DNA of 64,000 nt. Origin: an uncultured Eubacteriales bacterium (lineage in GTDB: Bacteria; Bacillota; Clostridia; Oscillospirales; Acutalibacteraceae). The notes under the pieces were generated by a model. That model had not been told where the DNA came from. It searched no databases and saw only the letters and a program-made list of their open reading frames with translations. Positions 19,623 to 28,773 of the stretch are shown here, in pieces; within the stretch, counting starts at the first letter, position 1; each line of letters starts with the position of its first letter. The position numbers and the translations under genes were made by a program. The stretch spans positions 25,709 through 89,708 of the forward strand of contig CAKSHI010000006.1 of the NCBI GenBank assembly GCA_934457115.1, given 5' to 3'.

Positions 19623-20780
19623 ATGAAAAACAATTTTACTTATTTCATTCCTACAAGGATATTATTTGGAAAAGGCGAGCTTAATAATTTACACAAGCAG
19701 TGTTTGCCGGGCAAAAAAGCACTTATAGTTATAACAAGTGGTAAATCAATGAAGGCTAACGGTTACCTTGAAAGAGTAGAAGAACAACTTTCAAAAGCGG
19801 GAGTAGAATATGCTTTGTTTAATGAGGTTCTTCCTAACCCGGTATTAAAAAATGTTATTGACGGCGCTCAAATGTGCAGGCAAGAAAACTGTGACTTTAT
19901 TGTAGGCTTAGGCGGCGGGTCAAGTATAGACTGCGCTAAATCAATAGCAATTATGGCTTCTAACCCTGAGGGAGATTATTGGGAGTATGTATTAGAAAAA
20001 GATTTTCCTAAAAATGATCCACTTCCGCTTGTAGCGATAACAACTACAGCGGGAACAGGAACTGAGGCTGATCCATGGACTGTCGTTACAAATGAGGAAA
20101 CAAATGAGAAAATAGGTTATGGTTATGATAAGACTTATCCTGTTTTGTCTGTGGTGGATCCGGAGCTTATGCTTACTGTCCCGGCAAAGTTAACAGCGTA
20201 TCAAGGGTTTGATACGTTATTCCATGCGACTGAGAGTATTATAAATAAAAACGAAAATCCTATAGGTGAGATATTTGCATTAAAGGCTATAGAGCTTATG
20301 TCTAAATATTTACCAAGGGCAGTAAAAGACGGCTTTGATGAAGAGGCAAGAGAAAATTGTGCACTTGCCAATACCCTTGCAGGATTTGTTATGCTTTGTA
20401 CTTCAGAACATAGCCTAGAGCATGCAATGTCCGGCTATCATCCTGAGTTGCCTCATGGAGCGGGATTGATTATGATAAGTCTTGCATATTACAAGCACTT
20501 TGAATCTATACATGCTTGTGATGATGAATTGGTAAAAATGGCTAAAGCTATGGGTGTAGAAAATGCTAAGGAACCGGCCGACTTCATAAATGCACTTCAT
20601 AAGCTTCAAATTGCTTGCGGGGTTGATGGCCTTAAAATGTCAGACTATGGAATAGAAAAATCTGAGTTTAGGGCTCTTGCCAAAAACGCTATGACAGCTA
20701 TGGGAGGATTATTCGAAAGAGATCCGGCTAGACTTAGTGAAGATGACTGTGTTTCAATATTTGAGGAGTCATATAAATAA
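19623..20780 (+). CDS. Iron-containing alcohol dehydrogenase
   Basis: Group III (Fe-type) dehydrogenase of 385 residues. The NAD(P)-binding part has VGLGGGSSIDCAKSIAI; the metal-binding part has FDTLFHATES and EHSLEHAMSGYHPELPHGAG with the conserved His residues. Members reduce aldehydes such as butanal or lactaldehyde in fermentation; the substrate cannot be inferred. I choose ATG 19623, about seven bases after GGGGGA, over the ATG five codons earlier, which would itself overlap that site. It lies 41 bases after leuS and is followed by a terminator, so it closes the long co-oriented run. Confidence 0.9.
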   Translation: MKNNFTYFIPTRILFGKGELNNLHKQCLPGKKALIVITSGKSMKANGYLERVEEQLSKAGVEYALFNEVLPNPVLKNVIDGAQMCRQENCDFIVGLGGGSSIDCAKSIAIMASNPEGDYWEYVLEKDFPKNDPLPLVAITTTAGTGTEADPWTVVTNEETNEKIGYGYDKTYPVLSVVDPELMLTVPAKLTAYQGFDTLFHATESIINKNENPIGEIFALKAIELMSKYLPRAVKDGFDEEARENCALANTLAGFVMLCTSEHSLEHAMSGYHPELPHGAGLIMISLAYYKHFESIHACDDELVKMAKAMGVENAKEPADFINALHKLQIACGVDGLKMSDYGIEKSEFRALAKNAMTAMGGLFERDPARLSEDDCVSIFEESYK

Positions 20781-20807
20781 GATTTAATTAATAAAGGTTT
20801 ATTTTAG

Positions 20808-20842
20808 AAAGTCGCAGGCATTTTATGTTTGCGACTTTTTCT
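20808..20842 (+). terminator. Terminator after the alcohol dehydrogenase gene
   Basis: AAAGTCGCA (20808-20816) pairs perfectly with TGCGACTTT (20830-20838), followed by further T residues. Confidence 0.85.
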
Positions 20843-21153
20843 ATAGTAAAAAACAACCTTTTTATGAAATTAAGTTGGTTCATATTAATATAATTGATTT
20901 TTATCAATTGAAAGTAATATACTTATTTAAGTGATAAAATGATGCTTCCTAATAAGGATAAAGTGCATTATTATAACTCAACAAAAATTGTTATTAAATG
21001 GATAGAACATTAGGAAATATACAGTATTTTTCAAAATATCTTTATTATTGCGGCTGTTTATAGTATAATATTAGGATGACTAGTTAATAGTTAAAAATGA
21101 TAAATATAGAAATTAAGATAATAGTATATATAATATATGGAGGTTATTATTCT
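20843..21153 (+). promoter_or_regulatory. Intergenic leader of glmS with probable promoter
   Basis: About 310 AT-rich bases. TATAAT at 21064-21069 is a consensus -10; the best -35 at 17 bases is the weak TTTATT (21041-21046). A short AATTGAT/ATCAATT hairpin lies near 20892-20909. I looked for the glmS ribozyme core, which is common before glmS in Bacillota, and did not find it. Confidence 0.45.
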
Positions 21154-22980
21154 ATGTGTGGAATAGTTGGTTATGTAGGCTATGATGAAGCGACACCTAT
21201 GTTACTTCATGGCCTTGAAAAATTAGAATATAGAGGATATGATTCTGCGGGAGTTGCCGTATACAGTGAAGGAAAATTAGAGGTTGTCAAGAAAAAGGGA
21301 AGACTTAAAAATTTAAGTGACATCCTAGACGGTGGAAAAAAACTTTTAGGAAATACCGGAATCGGCCATACAAGATGGGCAACACACGGTAAACCGTCTG
21401 ATATTAATTCGCATCCTCATATGAGTGATTCAGGAAAATTTGCTGTAGTGCATAATGGAATTATAGAAAATTATTTAAGGCTTAGAAATGACTTAATACA
21501 AAAGGGCAAGAAGTTTGTTTCAGAAACTGATACAGAAGTAGTTGCGCAATTAATAGACTATCTTTATGAAGGAAACTTTTTAGATGCTGTCATGAAAGCA
21601 ACGTCAATGCTTGAAGGTTCTTATGCTCTCGGAATAGTGTGTGCTGATTTTCCGGAAGAGGTTATAGCAGTTAGAAAGGATAACCCTTTAATTATAGGCT
21701 ATGGTCCTAAGGAAAATTATATAGCTTCGGATATACCTGCAGTTTTGTCAAGAACAAGGGATATTTGCAGATTGAATGACGGTGAATTTGCAGTTTTAAC
21801 TAAGGATGATGTTAAGATATATGATGCAAATAAGAATCCTATAGATAAAAAGATTACTCATATTGATTGGGATATATCATCAGCCGAAAAAGGCGGATAT
21901 GACCACTTTATGCTAAAGGAAATTATGGAGCAGCCCAAGGCTATAAGAGATACTATTCATCCTAGAATTAAGGATGGCAAGGTAGTATTAGACCAAATTA
22001 ATCTTTCTAAAGAGGATTTGGAAAAGATAAGTAAAATTTGTATTCTAGCTTGCGGCTCGGCTTATCATGTAGGTTGTGCGGCTAAGTATGTTTTAGAAAA
22101 ACTTACAAGAAAACCGGTTGAGATTGATCTTGCGTCTGAATTTAGATACCGTGATCCTATTATTGATGAAAGTGTTTTGGTTATAGTTATAAGCCAATCC
22201 GGAGAAACTGCAGATACTCTTGCAGCTTTAAGAGAGGCTAAAAAGCTTGGGGCCAGAATTCTATCTATAGTCAATGTGGTTGGAAGCTCAATTGCAAACG
22301 ATTCTGACGATGTAATATATACATGGGCAGGGCCTGAAATAGCTGTTGCGACTACTAAGGCATACAGTACTCAACTTACGGTTATTTATTTGATTGCTCT
22401 TTATATGGCAGAAAAACTAAATACTATAACTCAAAGTGAGTATGATTTATATATAGAAAGTCTCTTAAAATTGCCGGATCAAATAGAAGAAATTTTTGAA
22501 AATATTGATGACATAAAAGCATTTGCTAAAAAATATTTTGAAACTGACGATGTTTTCTTTATTGGACGTAATGTTGACTATGCATTAGCTCTTGAGGGGT
22601 CTTTAAAGTTAAAGGAAATATCCTATATACATTCAGAAGCTTATGCTGCAGGTGAATTAAAACATGGAACTATCTCTCTTATAGAGGACGGAACTTTGGT
22701 CGTAACTCTTGCAAACTATGATAAGCTTTTCGATAAGATAGTAAGCAATGTTAAAGAGGTTAAATCGAGGGGTGCGGAAGTATTTTCAATCACAACTCGT
22801 GACCATAAAGATATTGAACAGGTTTCAGATGCTCAATTCTATATTCCAAAGACTTGCGACATAATGTCACCTTCGTTAGCAGTTATACCTCTTCAATTAT
22901 TCTCATATTACATTGCTCTTAATAAGGGTTGTGATATTGATAAGCCAAGAAACCTGGCAAAATCCGTAACAGTTGAATAA
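21154..22980 (+). CDS. glmS: Glutamine-fructose-6-phosphate aminotransferase
   Basis: GlmS makes glucosamine-6-phosphate, the entry to peptidoglycan precursors. The class II glutaminase domain starts MCGIVGYVGYDEA, with Cys2 as nucleophile after Met removal, and shows GIGHTRWATHGKPS; two SIS domains follow with ACGSAYHVG, VISQSGETADTLAAL and the C-terminal KPRNLAKSVTVE. Length is 608. ATG 21154 is required for the Cys to be N-terminal and has GGAGG before it; an upstream in-frame ATG at 21097 would add 19 residues and block that. A terminator follows at 23000. Confidence 0.97.
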   Translation: MCGIVGYVGYDEATPMLLHGLEKLEYRGYDSAGVAVYSEGKLEVVKKKGRLKNLSDILDGGKKLLGNTGIGHTRWATHGKPSDINSHPHMSDSGKFAVVHNGIIENYLRLRNDLIQKGKKFVSETDTEVVAQLIDYLYEGNFLDAVMKATSMLEGSYALGIVCADFPEEVIAVRKDNPLIIGYGPKENYIASDIPAVLSRTRDICRLNDGEFAVLTKDDVKIYDANKNPIDKKITHIDWDISSAEKGGYDHFMLKEIMEQPKAIRDTIHPRIKDGKVVLDQINLSKEDLEKISKICILACGSAYHVGCAAKYVLEKLTRKPVEIDLASEFRYRDPIIDESVLVIVISQSGETADTLAALREAKKLGARILSIVNVVGSSIANDSDDVIYTWAGPEIAVATTKAYSTQLTVIYLIALYMAEKLNTITQSEYDLYIESLLKLPDQIEEIFENIDDIKAFAKKYFETDDVFFIGRNVDYALALEGSLKLKEISYIHSEAYAAGELKHGTISLIEDGTLVVTLANYDKLFDKIVSNVKEVKSRGAEVFSITTRDHKDIEQVSDAQFYIPKTCDIMSPSLAVIPLQLFSYYIALNKGCDIDKPRNLAKSVTVE

Positions 22981-22999
22981 TATTTTTAGTGTATAAATA

Positions 23000-23029
23000 A
23001 AAAGCTCGTCGTTTCGATCGAGCTTTTTT
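23000..23029 (+). terminator. Terminator of glmS
   Basis: AAAAGCTCG (23000-23008) pairs with CGAGCTTTT (23019-23027), ten-base loop, T-tract after. Confidence 0.85.
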
Positions 23030-23151
23030 CTTATGCTAATATAAGTCTATAACTTTACTAATAATAAATTAATGGTTACATCTTGTTTATAGCCTTAGTT
23101 TATGTTATGTTGTTATATATAAATTTTATTTAAATTTTAGAGGAGATAAAA

Positions 23152-24348
23152 ATGCACATCACTGCTATAGTTTGCGAATATAATCCAATGCATAACGGAC
23201 ATGTATATCATATAGAACGAACAAGGGAATTAGGATCAACTCATATAGTAGCCATTATGAGCAGTAACTTTGTACAAAGGGGAGAGCCGGCTATTATTTC
23301 TAAAGAAGCTCGCACAAAAATGGCTCTTAGTTGTGGAGTGGATTTAGTTTTAGAGCTTCCAAGCGTGTGGTCAATGTCGACAGCGGAGCGGTTTGCATAT
23401 TCATCCATTTATATACTAGACAAGTTAAATGTAATAGACTCGCTTAGTTTTGGTAGCGAAGAAGGTAACATCGATAATCTAGTTGAAATAGCGGATTTTC
23501 TTAATTTAGATTCTTGCTTGGATAAAATTAAAAATTTTATGAAATTGGGCATTAGTTTTGCAAGTTCAAGAGAAATGGTAATAAAAGAGGTTATGGGAGA
23601 GGAATATTCAACGTTAATTTCAAAGCCCAATAATATTTTAGCAATAGAATATATAAAAGCGTTAAAAAAACTTGATTCAAACATTAAGCCAATGGCAATT
23701 AAGCGCCAAGGTGCGGAACATGACAGTGATTTAGAGATTAATTCATTTTTGTCCGCTAAACAAATACGGCAATATATAAATGATAAGAATTATAGCCTGG
23801 AAAGGTTTTTACCTAAAGCTGTTTTAGATATAATTAATCAAGAAGTTTGCGATGGGAAAGCACCGTCTTCTATATATAATTTAGAAAGAGCTATACTATA
23901 CAAACTAAGATCAGCTTCTAAAGATGAAATTAGAAATATTTTTGATGTAAGTGAGGGTCTGGAAAATAGGATTTTAAGTGCCGCAGCCAGGTCTAAATCA
24001 TTGGATGAGTTATACGAAAACATAAAATCCAAAAGATATTCATTAGCAAGAATTAGAAGAGTAGTAATGTCATCACTTTTAGGGATTAATAAACAATTAG
24101 TGAATTTAAAACCTCAATACGTAAGAGTTTTAGGATTCAATTCAAAGGGACTTGAAATTCTAAAATTAGCTAAGGATAAAAGTAAAATACCTATAGTTAC
24201 AAAGGCTTCTGACATGAAATCCCTCAATAAAGATGCAAATTTAGTTTTTAGAAGTGAAATGTTGGCAGGCGATATATATAATCTTACATTGCCAAAGGTT
24301 TTCCCATGTTCATATGAGGCTACGAGAAAAATTATAAAATTTGATTAA
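23152..24348 (+). CDS. tmcAL: tRNA(Met) cytidine acetate ligase (TmcAL/YlbM)
   Basis: TmcAL uses acetate and ATP to form N4-acetylcytidine at the wobble position of elongator tRNA-Met. The 398-residue protein begins MHITAIVCEYNPMHNGHVYHIERTRE, a nucleotidyltransferase HxGH motif, followed by IMSSNFVQRGEPAI and SFGSEEGN, which are typical of the family, and an alpha-helical C-terminal half. GGAG precedes the ATG. It is alone on this strand; its last 17 bases overlap the convergent pncC-like gene. Confidence 0.92.
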   Translation: MHITAIVCEYNPMHNGHVYHIERTRELGSTHIVAIMSSNFVQRGEPAIISKEARTKMALSCGVDLVLELPSVWSMSTAERFAYSSIYILDKLNVIDSLSFGSEEGNIDNLVEIADFLNLDSCLDKIKNFMKLGISFASSREMVIKEVMGEEYSTLISKPNNILAIEYIKALKKLDSNIKPMAIKRQGAEHDSDLEINSFLSAKQIRQYINDKNYSLERFLPKAVLDIINQEVCDGKAPSSIYNLERAILYKLRSASKDEIRNIFDVSEGLENRILSAAARSKSLDELYENIKSKRYSLARIRRVVMSSLLGINKQLVNLKPQYVRVLGFNSKGLEILKLAKDKSKIPIVTKASDMKSLNKDANLVFRSEMLAGDIYNLTLPKVFPCSYEATRKIIKFD

Positions 24349-24817
24349 GCATATCAATTGCAGCGTTTGCTAAGTAAATCTTATTCTCATCTCTGTTTTT
24401 AAAGACGGCGGTCAATTTTTTGGTGTAAAATTTATCATTTGTTTTATCGTATAAACTTATGTATACAATATTATTTTCCCCAAAAGGATTGTTAGGGTCT
24501 TGGGCATTTAATTTGCCGGTAGTGCCGATACCGTAATCGGAATTTGTAAATAGGGCAATTTTATAGCTCATTTCCTTTGCGACTTCCATACTATATACGG
24601 TGTATTTTTCTATGAGTTCACTGCTAACTCCAAATTTTATTTTATATTCGTTTGAATAAGTGACTGCGCCAAAGTTAAATATTAGAGAAGAACCCTCTAT
24701 AGATGTAATAAGGTTTGCGATTTCTCCACCCGTGCATGATTCCATTGTGGATACTGTCTTTTTTGCGTTTGTTAATTTTTCTACTAATAATTTTGATGTA
24801 GATTTATTTTCTTGCAT
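24332..24817 (-). CDS. CinA C-terminal domain / nicotinamide-nucleotide amidase-like protein
   Basis: The 161-residue protein is a stand-alone CinA C-terminal (PncC) domain: TVSTMESCTGGEIANLITSIEGSS with the Ser of ESCTGG as expected nucleophile, NFGAVTYSNEYKIKFGVS, and GIGTTGKL in place of the usual TGIAGP. PncC deamidates NMN to nicotinate mononucleotide. The changed TGIAGP region and a longer insertion (DPNNPFGENN) make strict enzymatic equivalence uncertain. It follows the alpha/beta hydrolase gene with one base of overlap (TAATG) and runs convergently into tmcAL. Confidence 0.8.
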   Translation of the reverse strand: MQENKSTSKLLVEKLTNAKKTVSTMESCTGGEIANLITSIEGSSLIFNFGAVTYSNEYKIKFGVSSELIEKYTVYSMEVAKEMSYKIALFTNSDYGIGTTGKLNAQDPNNPFGENNIVYISLYDKTNDKFYTKKLTAVFKNRDENKIYLANAAIDMLNQIL

Positions 24818-25734
24818 TAATGATTAACATCCTTTTCGAGATAGTTTAGGATATCTTGGTATACGATATCCTTGCCCTTTTCATTTATAAGTTCATGGCG
24901 CATATTATCGTATAGCTTACTTTCTACGTTGGAATATCCTATTTCTTTTAAGAAATCTTTGGTTTTATAGAATGCATGCTCTGTCATGATAACAGGGTCA
25001 TCTTTGCCTGCTATCATTAAAATTGGCATATTTAAATTTTCCTTATTCCAATTTTCTTTTGAGTATACATCTATAAGCATTGTGAATAGGCATTTAAACC
25101 CGTTTAAAGTGAATGTAAATCCACAATTTTCATCTTTGTTGTAGGCATCTACTACATTTTCATCTGAACATATCCAACTGTTTTCTACTTTGAAGTTCTT
25201 GTTATATGCACCTAGAACTAGGTTGTTGACAAGCTCACATCTATATTTTTGTCCATGAAAAAGCCTTATAGCGTCACATAACTTCAAGCCCAATTTGGCC
25301 GAGTTGTTTTCAGTTGGGACACCGCAAAGTATTAACTTATCTATGTCGCCGTATTGCTTTATATATTCACGAGCGACTATTGATCCCATACTATGTCCCA
25401 ACAAGGTTATTGGTAAATTTGGATATAATCCTTTTACATAGTTTCTTATTTGGTGAATGTCCTTGACGATACCTATATGTCCATTTTTATAGAAGTACCC
25501 CAAATCTTGTGGCGATAATACGCTTTCGCCATGGCCTCGATGGTCATTTATTATGGTTACATAGCCATGCTTTGCGAGAAATTTCATAAATCCAATATAG
25601 CGCCGTCTATGCTCTGACATACCATGGGATATTTGTACTATTCCCTTGGCTTTTTCTTTAGGAGAAATTAACGTTACTCCAAGATTTAGGCCGTCGAAAT
25701 CTGATTTTATTTTAAAGTCTTTAATATTGTACAT
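24817..25734 (-). CDS. Alpha/beta hydrolase, monoacylglycerol lipase-like (serine aminopeptidase S33 family)
   Basis: The 305-residue protein has the lysophospholipase/monoglyceride lipase pattern: oxyanion region ISHGMSEHRRRY, NDHRGHGES, nucleophile Ser115 in LLGHSMGSIV, a probable Asp in AGKDDPVI and the C-terminal His in DNMRHELINE. No signal peptide or membrane segment is visible, so it should be cytoplasmic. The substrate could be a monoglyceride or another ester. It forms a two-gene unit with the pncC-like gene downstream; AGGTAT stands before the ATG. Confidence 0.85.
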   Translation of the reverse strand: MYNIKDFKIKSDFDGLNLGVTLISPKEKAKGIVQISHGMSEHRRRYIGFMKFLAKHGYVTIINDHRGHGESVLSPQDLGYFYKNGHIGIVKDIHQIRNYVKGLYPNLPITLLGHSMGSIVAREYIKQYGDIDKLILCGVPTENNSAKLGLKLCDAIRLFHGQKYRCELVNNLVLGAYNKNFKVENSWICSDENVVDAYNKDENCGFTFTLNGFKCLFTMLIDVYSKENWNKENLNMPILMIAGKDDPVIMTEHAFYKTKDFLKEIGYSNVESKLYDNMRHELINEKGKDIVYQDILNYLEKDVNH

Positions 25735-26227
25735 TGAGAAAATACCTCCAAGTTAAAGCTTATAGATATATTATAATTCAAAAGTTTAGAGTATGCTAGA
25801 AAAAGTGAGAGGAAATTTGGGTAAGGGTGTCCCTTTAATTAAATATGCCATATAAAAAATATTGGTATATAGTAAAAGTAATATACAACTTGAAATAGGT
25901 AATTTGTAATTTTTAAGTGTAAAAATTTCTAATTTCATGAATATATGGTAGTTAAATTTACTCTTTATTAATTTCCTTAAAAAAGGGTTTACTAATAGTG
26001 TTGAATAATGTATTATAATAGTATAATATAATCTAGAATATAATATTTTAAATGTATATTTATGGAAAAATTATGAAATCGGTGGAGGATAATTAAAAAT
26101 ATCTATATTACAATTAAATAATCTATATGGCTTGTACGAGAATCATGTATCTATTTGAAAGAATTAAATTGTTTTTATTTATTGAGTGAAATTGTATTAA
26201 CAATCTTTTGTATTAGGAGATGCTTTT
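25735..26227. other. AT-rich divergent intergenic region
   Basis: Nearly 500 bases separate the minus-strand hydrolase from the plus-strand papain-like gene. Overlapping TATAAT boxes at 26022-26032 with TTGAAT at 26001-26006 are a plausible, poorly spaced promoter for the plus-strand gene. A GGTGGAGG sequence near 26081 looks like a ribosome binding site but has no ATG, GTG or TTG start after it. ATTGT/ACAAT forms a small hairpin near 26190. I see no RNA family here. Confidence 0.4.
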
Positions 26228-28156
26228 ATGGGACATTATAAAGCTAAACGAGAAAAGGGAATACAAACTAAAGGAGTAAGTAACTATAATTTTAAAGGAG
26301 TAAATAACTATGATTATGTTTTAAGAAACTTTAAAGTAAAAGCTTTTATATGGGATGATGACGAAGAATTAATTGATGATGAAGAAAATAAGCCCGATTA
26401 TATTAAGATTGTGAAGAAACAAATAAAGGAGGCTAAAGCTAAGAAAAGAGAAGCTGAAGCTAAGAAAAAAGAAGAAGAAAATGATATTGTATTTGATTTT
26501 GAAAATGATGATCTGGAACCTGAAGAAGACGAAGAAAAAAATCTAAATGAAGGAGGTTCTCAAGCAGAGATTGGAGTTAAAGAGAATAATAAGGAAGAAA
26601 CCCCAACTCCAACACCTGAAAATGACTCAAAAGAGGAAAATCTAAATGAAAAAGGTTCCCAAGCAGAGATTGAAGTTAATGAGAATAATAAGGAAGAAAC
26701 CCCAACTTTAACACCTGAAAATGACTTAAAAGAGGAAAATCTAAATGAAAAAGGTTCCCAAACAGAGATTGAAGTTAATGAGAATAATAAGGGAGAAACC
26801 CCAACTCCTGAAAATAGAGAAAAAAAGATAGTAAATCCGGATGAAGAAATAAAAGTGTTGCATGTAGCAAATGATCGTGAGCTTGACATAAGAGGAAATG
26901 ATGGGGATCAAAGTAATATAGAAGAATGCCCGGAAAGCATAAATAAGCCGCCTGTATTTGAAGCATATGTTAAAGTTAGTGCCATGAACAATTCGGATAA
27001 TGGTCACTCATTTTTAGGCTTTAGGTTTACGTCGAAAGAAAAAGGAGCCGATGGACGAATTGTGTACCAAAGAAAACATATTTGTGTTGGATATGCACCG
27101 GATGGTGGAATGCTATTACAAATATTAGCTCTTACTCCTGCTGTAATGCTACGCGATACAACCCATAGTGCAACTATAGGTTATCAAAAAGAGATCAGCT
27201 ATGACAAGTTGCAATTATTAACCAGAAATATACCGGAATATTTTAATCAATATCCAAAATACTCACTCCTAAAGAACAACTGTAATAGATTTGTTAGGTG
27301 TATGGCTAAGGGCATAGGTTTACCGGATATACATAGTATGTATAGTCATCTTAATGTATTTAACGCACCAAAGAGATCTTTGAAGAATATGACAAAGAAA
27401 TTTTATGAAGAACTTAAAAATGATGAAGATTCAGGTTCATCAAATTTTATGTTTAACTGGGCATCTAATCAGGTTAAGGGTGATGGAGATCCGGATTTAT
27501 CAAATTTTGTGTTTAACTGGGCACCTAATAATGAGAAAAAATATACAACGGGTATGGGTGGATTTAGAAACGTGAGAGATTTAGACATTTCAAGAGAAAA
27601 GTTCTTTGATAAGGCATTTGTAGGTTCAGAAAAGGATATGAGCTACTTTACAAAATTTTTGGTTATGCCTGGATTAGATGGCAATCTTGATAGGGCTACC
27701 AAATTGAGTGATGATGATAAATCTAAAAAGACTTTATTAAAAGAAAGTAGATTAAATAGATTACAAAGACTTTTTGGATCTGATGAAATATTAGATGAAA
27801 TGTCAGAACTATTGCATTTATTAAAGTCTGATGAGGAAGATGAAGATTCTAATAAGAATTATGGAACTACTGCAGACTTAAAAGTATTGCTTGACAAGGT
27901 TCCTGGTGCTATCGATTTTTATGATATAGATCTGCAACAAGATGGAGATCTAGAAAAGAAGAAAGCACAAAGAGATAAAAGATATAGGAGGATCATATCA
28001 CATCTAAGGAATATAGTTAAATTATCCGGAAAAAAACACAAACAATTTGTTTATTTTTGTATGCAAACAATTGACAGATATAAAATATTACTGGATCTTG
28101 AAAGCGCATCCGAATCTTCAAAGACATTTAATATTAATGAAACAGAACATAAATAA
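26228..28156 (+). CDS. Large acidic protein with permuted papain-like (PPPDE/LRAT-like) cysteine hydrolase signature
   Basis: 642 residues, not recognised as a named family. Residues about 1-100 are charged with KEAKAKKREAEAKKKEEE (probable coiled coil); about 105-200 are three 33-residue Glu/Asn/Pro-rich repeats; about 245-385 is a compact domain in which His260 (NGHSFLGFRF) precedes Cys352 (YSLLKNNCNRFVRCMAKGIGLPDI). The order His then Asn-Cys-Asn is that of circularly permuted papain-like hydrolases such as PPPDE (DeSI) deubiquitinase-like and LRAT-type proteins; the Cys segment is especially PPPDE-like. The C-terminal third is charged and helical with FMFNWASN/FVFNWAPN repeats. There is no signal peptide or membrane segment. 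Start ATG has AGGAGAT seven bases upstream. Function is unknown; hydrolase activity is inferred from the motif only. Confidence 0.65.
   Translation: MGHYKAKREKGIQTKGVSNYNFKGVNNYDYVLRNFKVKAFIWDDDEELIDDEENKPDYIKIVKKQIKEAKAKKREAEAKKKEEENDIVFDFENDDLEPEEDEEKNLNEGGSQAEIGVKENNKEETPTPTPENDSKEENLNEKGSQAEIEVNENNKEETPTLTPENDLKEENLNEKGSQTEIEVNENNKGETPTPENREKKIVNPDEEIKVLHVANDRELDIRGNDGDQSNIEECPESINKPPVFEAYVKVSAMNNSDNGHSFLGFRFTSKEKGADGRIVYQRKHICVGYAPDGGMLLQILALTPAVMLRDTTHSATIGYQKEISYDKLQLLTRNIPEYFNQYPKYSLLKNNCNRFVRCMAKGIGLPDIHSMYSHLNVFNAPKRSLKNMTKKFYEELKNDEDSGSSNFMFNWASNQVKGDGDPDLSNFVFNWAPNNEKKYTTGMGGFRNVRDLDISREKFFDKAFVGSEKDMSYFTKFLVMPGLDGNLDRATKLSDDDKSKKTLLKESRLNRLQRLFGSDEILDEMSELLHLLKSDEEDEDSNKNYGTTADLKVLLDKVPGAIDFYDIDLQQDGDLEKKKAQRDKRYRRIISHLRNIVKLSGKKHKQFVYFCMQTIDRYKILLDLESASESSKTFNINETEHK
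26541..26825 (+). repeat. 99-bp tandem coding repeat (2.9 copies)
   Basis: Units begin at 26541, 26640 and 26739, exactly 99 bases apart, each encoding a 33-residue block with NLNEKGSQAEIEVNENN and EETPTPTPEND. The third copy lacks part of the Thr-Pro stretch. High base identity between copies suggests recent slippage or recombination. Confidence 0.9.
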
Positions 28157-28178
28157 TTTTATGCCGATAAACTACTTA

Positions 28179-28715
28179 TTATAGTGACATCCCATAACTT
28201 CCTTTGGTGTAATCTAAGAATAAATTGATTTTTGGAGGTACAAAACTAAAAGTCAAATACATAGATAAAAATAATACAAGCATTAGAAGTGAAATAACGA
28301 ATAACTCTTCCGAATGATACTTGGAGGTAACCAGTTTATACGATACCACATATGCGATAAATATGAATATAAAGCTAACTGCAATATCTAATATAAAGCT
28401 ATGATTGCCAATAAGTCCTAGGTATATAGAAAGAGAAAGTATTACACCTATTACAAGACTATATAGTCCTATTATTTTAGAAACTACAAATTTTTTAAAC
28501 GGAAGTCGTATTATGCAAAGTTCTATAAGTGACCATATAATATAAGGCATTGAGAATGATTTTGCATGTTCCCAAATACTTTGATTTACCGACCCAAAGA
28601 CTATTGCCCAAATTGACATATTAGATATACTAATACTGTAATGTAGAAAAAGTCCAAGTATAAATGTAACGATGACTCCGATTATTTCAAGCTTTAACCA
28701 TAACTTTAATTTCAT
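28179..28715 (-). CDS. DUF6512-type integral membrane protein
   Basis: The 178-residue protein has five to six hydrophobic segments and the motif FGSVNQSIWEHAKSFSMPYIIWSLIE, which I associate with the uncharacterised DUF6512 family of Clostridia. No enzymatic motif is visible. The start at 28715 (MKLKLWLKLE) is favoured by AAAGGAGAG eight bases upstream; an in-frame ATG seven codons earlier would include that site. The binding site lies in the arm of a long hairpin (28718-28770), so translation may be controlled. It follows a small membrane protein gene on the same strand and is convergent with the papain-like gene. Confidence 0.75.
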   Translation of the reverse strand: MKLKLWLKLEIIGVIVTFILGLFLHYSISISNMSIWAIVFGSVNQSIWEHAKSFSMPYIIWSLIELCIIRLPFKKFVVSKIIGLYSLVIGVILSLSIYLGLIGNHSFILDIAVSFIFIFIAYVVSYKLVTSKYHSEELFVISLLMLVLFLSMYLTFSFVPPKINLFLDYTKGSYGMSL

Positions 28716-28717
28716 TT

Positions 28718-28770
28718 TTCTCTCTCCTTTAACCATATCATTAATTTATATGGTTAAAAAGGGGAGAGAA
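28718..28770 (-). promoter_or_regulatory. Hairpin covering the ribosome binding site of the DUF6512 gene
   Basis: On the minus-strand transcript a 23-base arm (28770-28748) pairs with a 21-base arm (28738-28718) around a nine-base loop; only one mismatch and a two-base bulge interrupt about 20 pairs. The second arm contains AAAGGAGAG, the binding site for the ATG at 28715. No T-tract follows. It starts just after the stop codon of the upstream gene. Confidence 0.7.
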
Positions 28771-28773
28771 TTC

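Noticed and set aside
20843..21153. glmS ribozyme
   Set aside because: Common before glmS in Bacillota, but the conserved core is not present in this AT-rich leader.
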